From: Paradevosia shaoguanensis
Lineage (GTDB): Bacteria; Pseudomonadota; Alphaproteobacteria; Rhizobiales; Devosiaceae
Assembly (NCBI RefSeq): GCF_016801025.1
Contig: NZ_CP068983.1
Span: forward strand, 620,001 to 684,000
DNA: 64,000 nt
Direction of reading: 5' to 3'
Position 1 is the first letter of the stretch, and each line of letters begins with the position of its first letter. The notes under the pieces were generated by a model. It saw nothing but the letters and a program-made list of their open reading frames with translations, did no database searches and was not told the origin of the DNA. Positions 63,729-64,000 of the stretch are shown in pieces. Position numbers and translations under genes: made by a program.

Positions 63729-64000
63729 TCAACTCGTCAGCACGATCCGCAGCAGGTCCGCGGTGTTGCGGGCGCCGAGTTTTTCCATGACGCGGGCGCG
63801 GTGGACTTCGATGGTGCGGGGGGAGATGCCCAGTTCGCGGCCGGCTTCCTTGTTGGACTGGCCGTTGGTGATGAGCTGGAGCACTTCGCGTTCGCGCGGG
63901 GTGAGTTGGGAAAAACCACGCACCTCTACCGGACGGTATCCGCCCGTAGCCGCGCCCAGGTGCACGTCGCGCCGCAGCACGTCGCGGACCGAGCGGATGA
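63729..64000 (-). CDS. FixJ/LuxR-type response regulator, C-terminal part (cut by window edge)
   Basis: The frame is open to the right edge. The visible 90 residues include the LuxR helix-turn-helix LTPREREVLQLITNGQSNKE with RELGISPRTIEVHRARVMEKLGA, very close to FixJ. The receiver domain should lie outside the window. It would be a two-component transcription factor; the phosphodonor kinase is not visible. Confidence 0.9.
   Translation of the reverse strand, partial: IRSVRDVLRRDVHLGAATGGYRPVEVRGFSQLTPREREVLQLITNGQSNKEAGRELGISPRTIEVHRARVMEKLGARNTADLLRIVLTS

Overview
The window looks like chromosomal DNA of a high-G+C alphaproteobacterium of the order Hyphomicrobiales; a Devosia-like organism is my best guess, not something the sequence proves. 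The grounds are the C4-pathway 5-aminolevulinate synthase, the block murA / DUF2948 / hisD / UPF0262 / low-molecular-weight phosphatase / infA / maf / yacG that is typical of this order, the alphaproteobacterial cellulose gene bcsN, a FixJ-like regulator at the right edge and frequent GTG/TTG starts. There are no rRNA genes, no CRISPR array, no prophage and no intact transposase. Two tRNA genes (Phe-GAA, Thr-GGT) are present.

Layout. 1-11 kb: stress and envelope genes (AI-2E-type permease with extra C-terminal domains, CsbD, AadA-like nucleotidyltransferase, small P-loop kinase, chemoreceptor, NAD(P)-binding protein, DHFR-like reductase, YidB-like protein, an OmpA-family protein). 11-19 kb: a fucoside-use locus (sugar ABC transporter, DUF4037 nucleotidyltransferase, GH29 alpha-L-fucosidase, divergent LacI regulator with a palindromic operator candidate), then a Tat-exported beta-carbonic anhydrase. 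19.7-28.2 kb: a tightly coupled cellulose operon bcsN-bcsA-bcsB-bcsZ-bcsK (type III layout) whose BcsA carries a PilZ c-di-GMP domain. 28-34.5 kb: a PliG-like lysozyme inhibitor, a serine hydrolase, an FAD monooxygenase, tRNA-Phe and an SDR. 34.7-43.6 kb: the housekeeping block, interrupted between murA and the DUF2948 gene by an AT-richer insert carrying an ABC-type ATPase plus a DUF4435/TOPRIM gene, the architecture of the PARIS anti-phage system (AriA/AriB). 43.7-55 kb: tRNA-Thr, two diguanylate cyclases, a large MscS channel, AraC regulator, a BY-kinase-like protein, a small protein resembling the gene-transfer-agent spike base, an L,D-transpeptidase, three small unknown genes and an OmpA lipoprotein. 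55-64 kb: sugar dehydrogenase-like SDR, aldo/keto reductase, GH4 glycosidase with divergent AraC regulator, a globin-coupled chemoreceptor, hemA, a two-domain unknown protein and a partial FixJ/LuxR-type regulator.

How it fits together. The two diguanylate cyclases could feed c-di-GMP to BcsA, and the two chemoreceptors and the MscS channel add sensing. The glycosidase/ABC/LacI and GH4/AraC pairs suggest a plant- or soil-polysaccharide lifestyle.

Most notable observations: the PARIS-like defence insert, with a terminator-like hairpin just before its ATPase gene; a 229-bp repeat with terminal inverted repeats present twice in opposite orientation, whose CTAG ends coincide with the stop codons of three genes; a UPF0262-phosphatase gene fusion; and the permease with Rossmann-like and GAF-like extensions.
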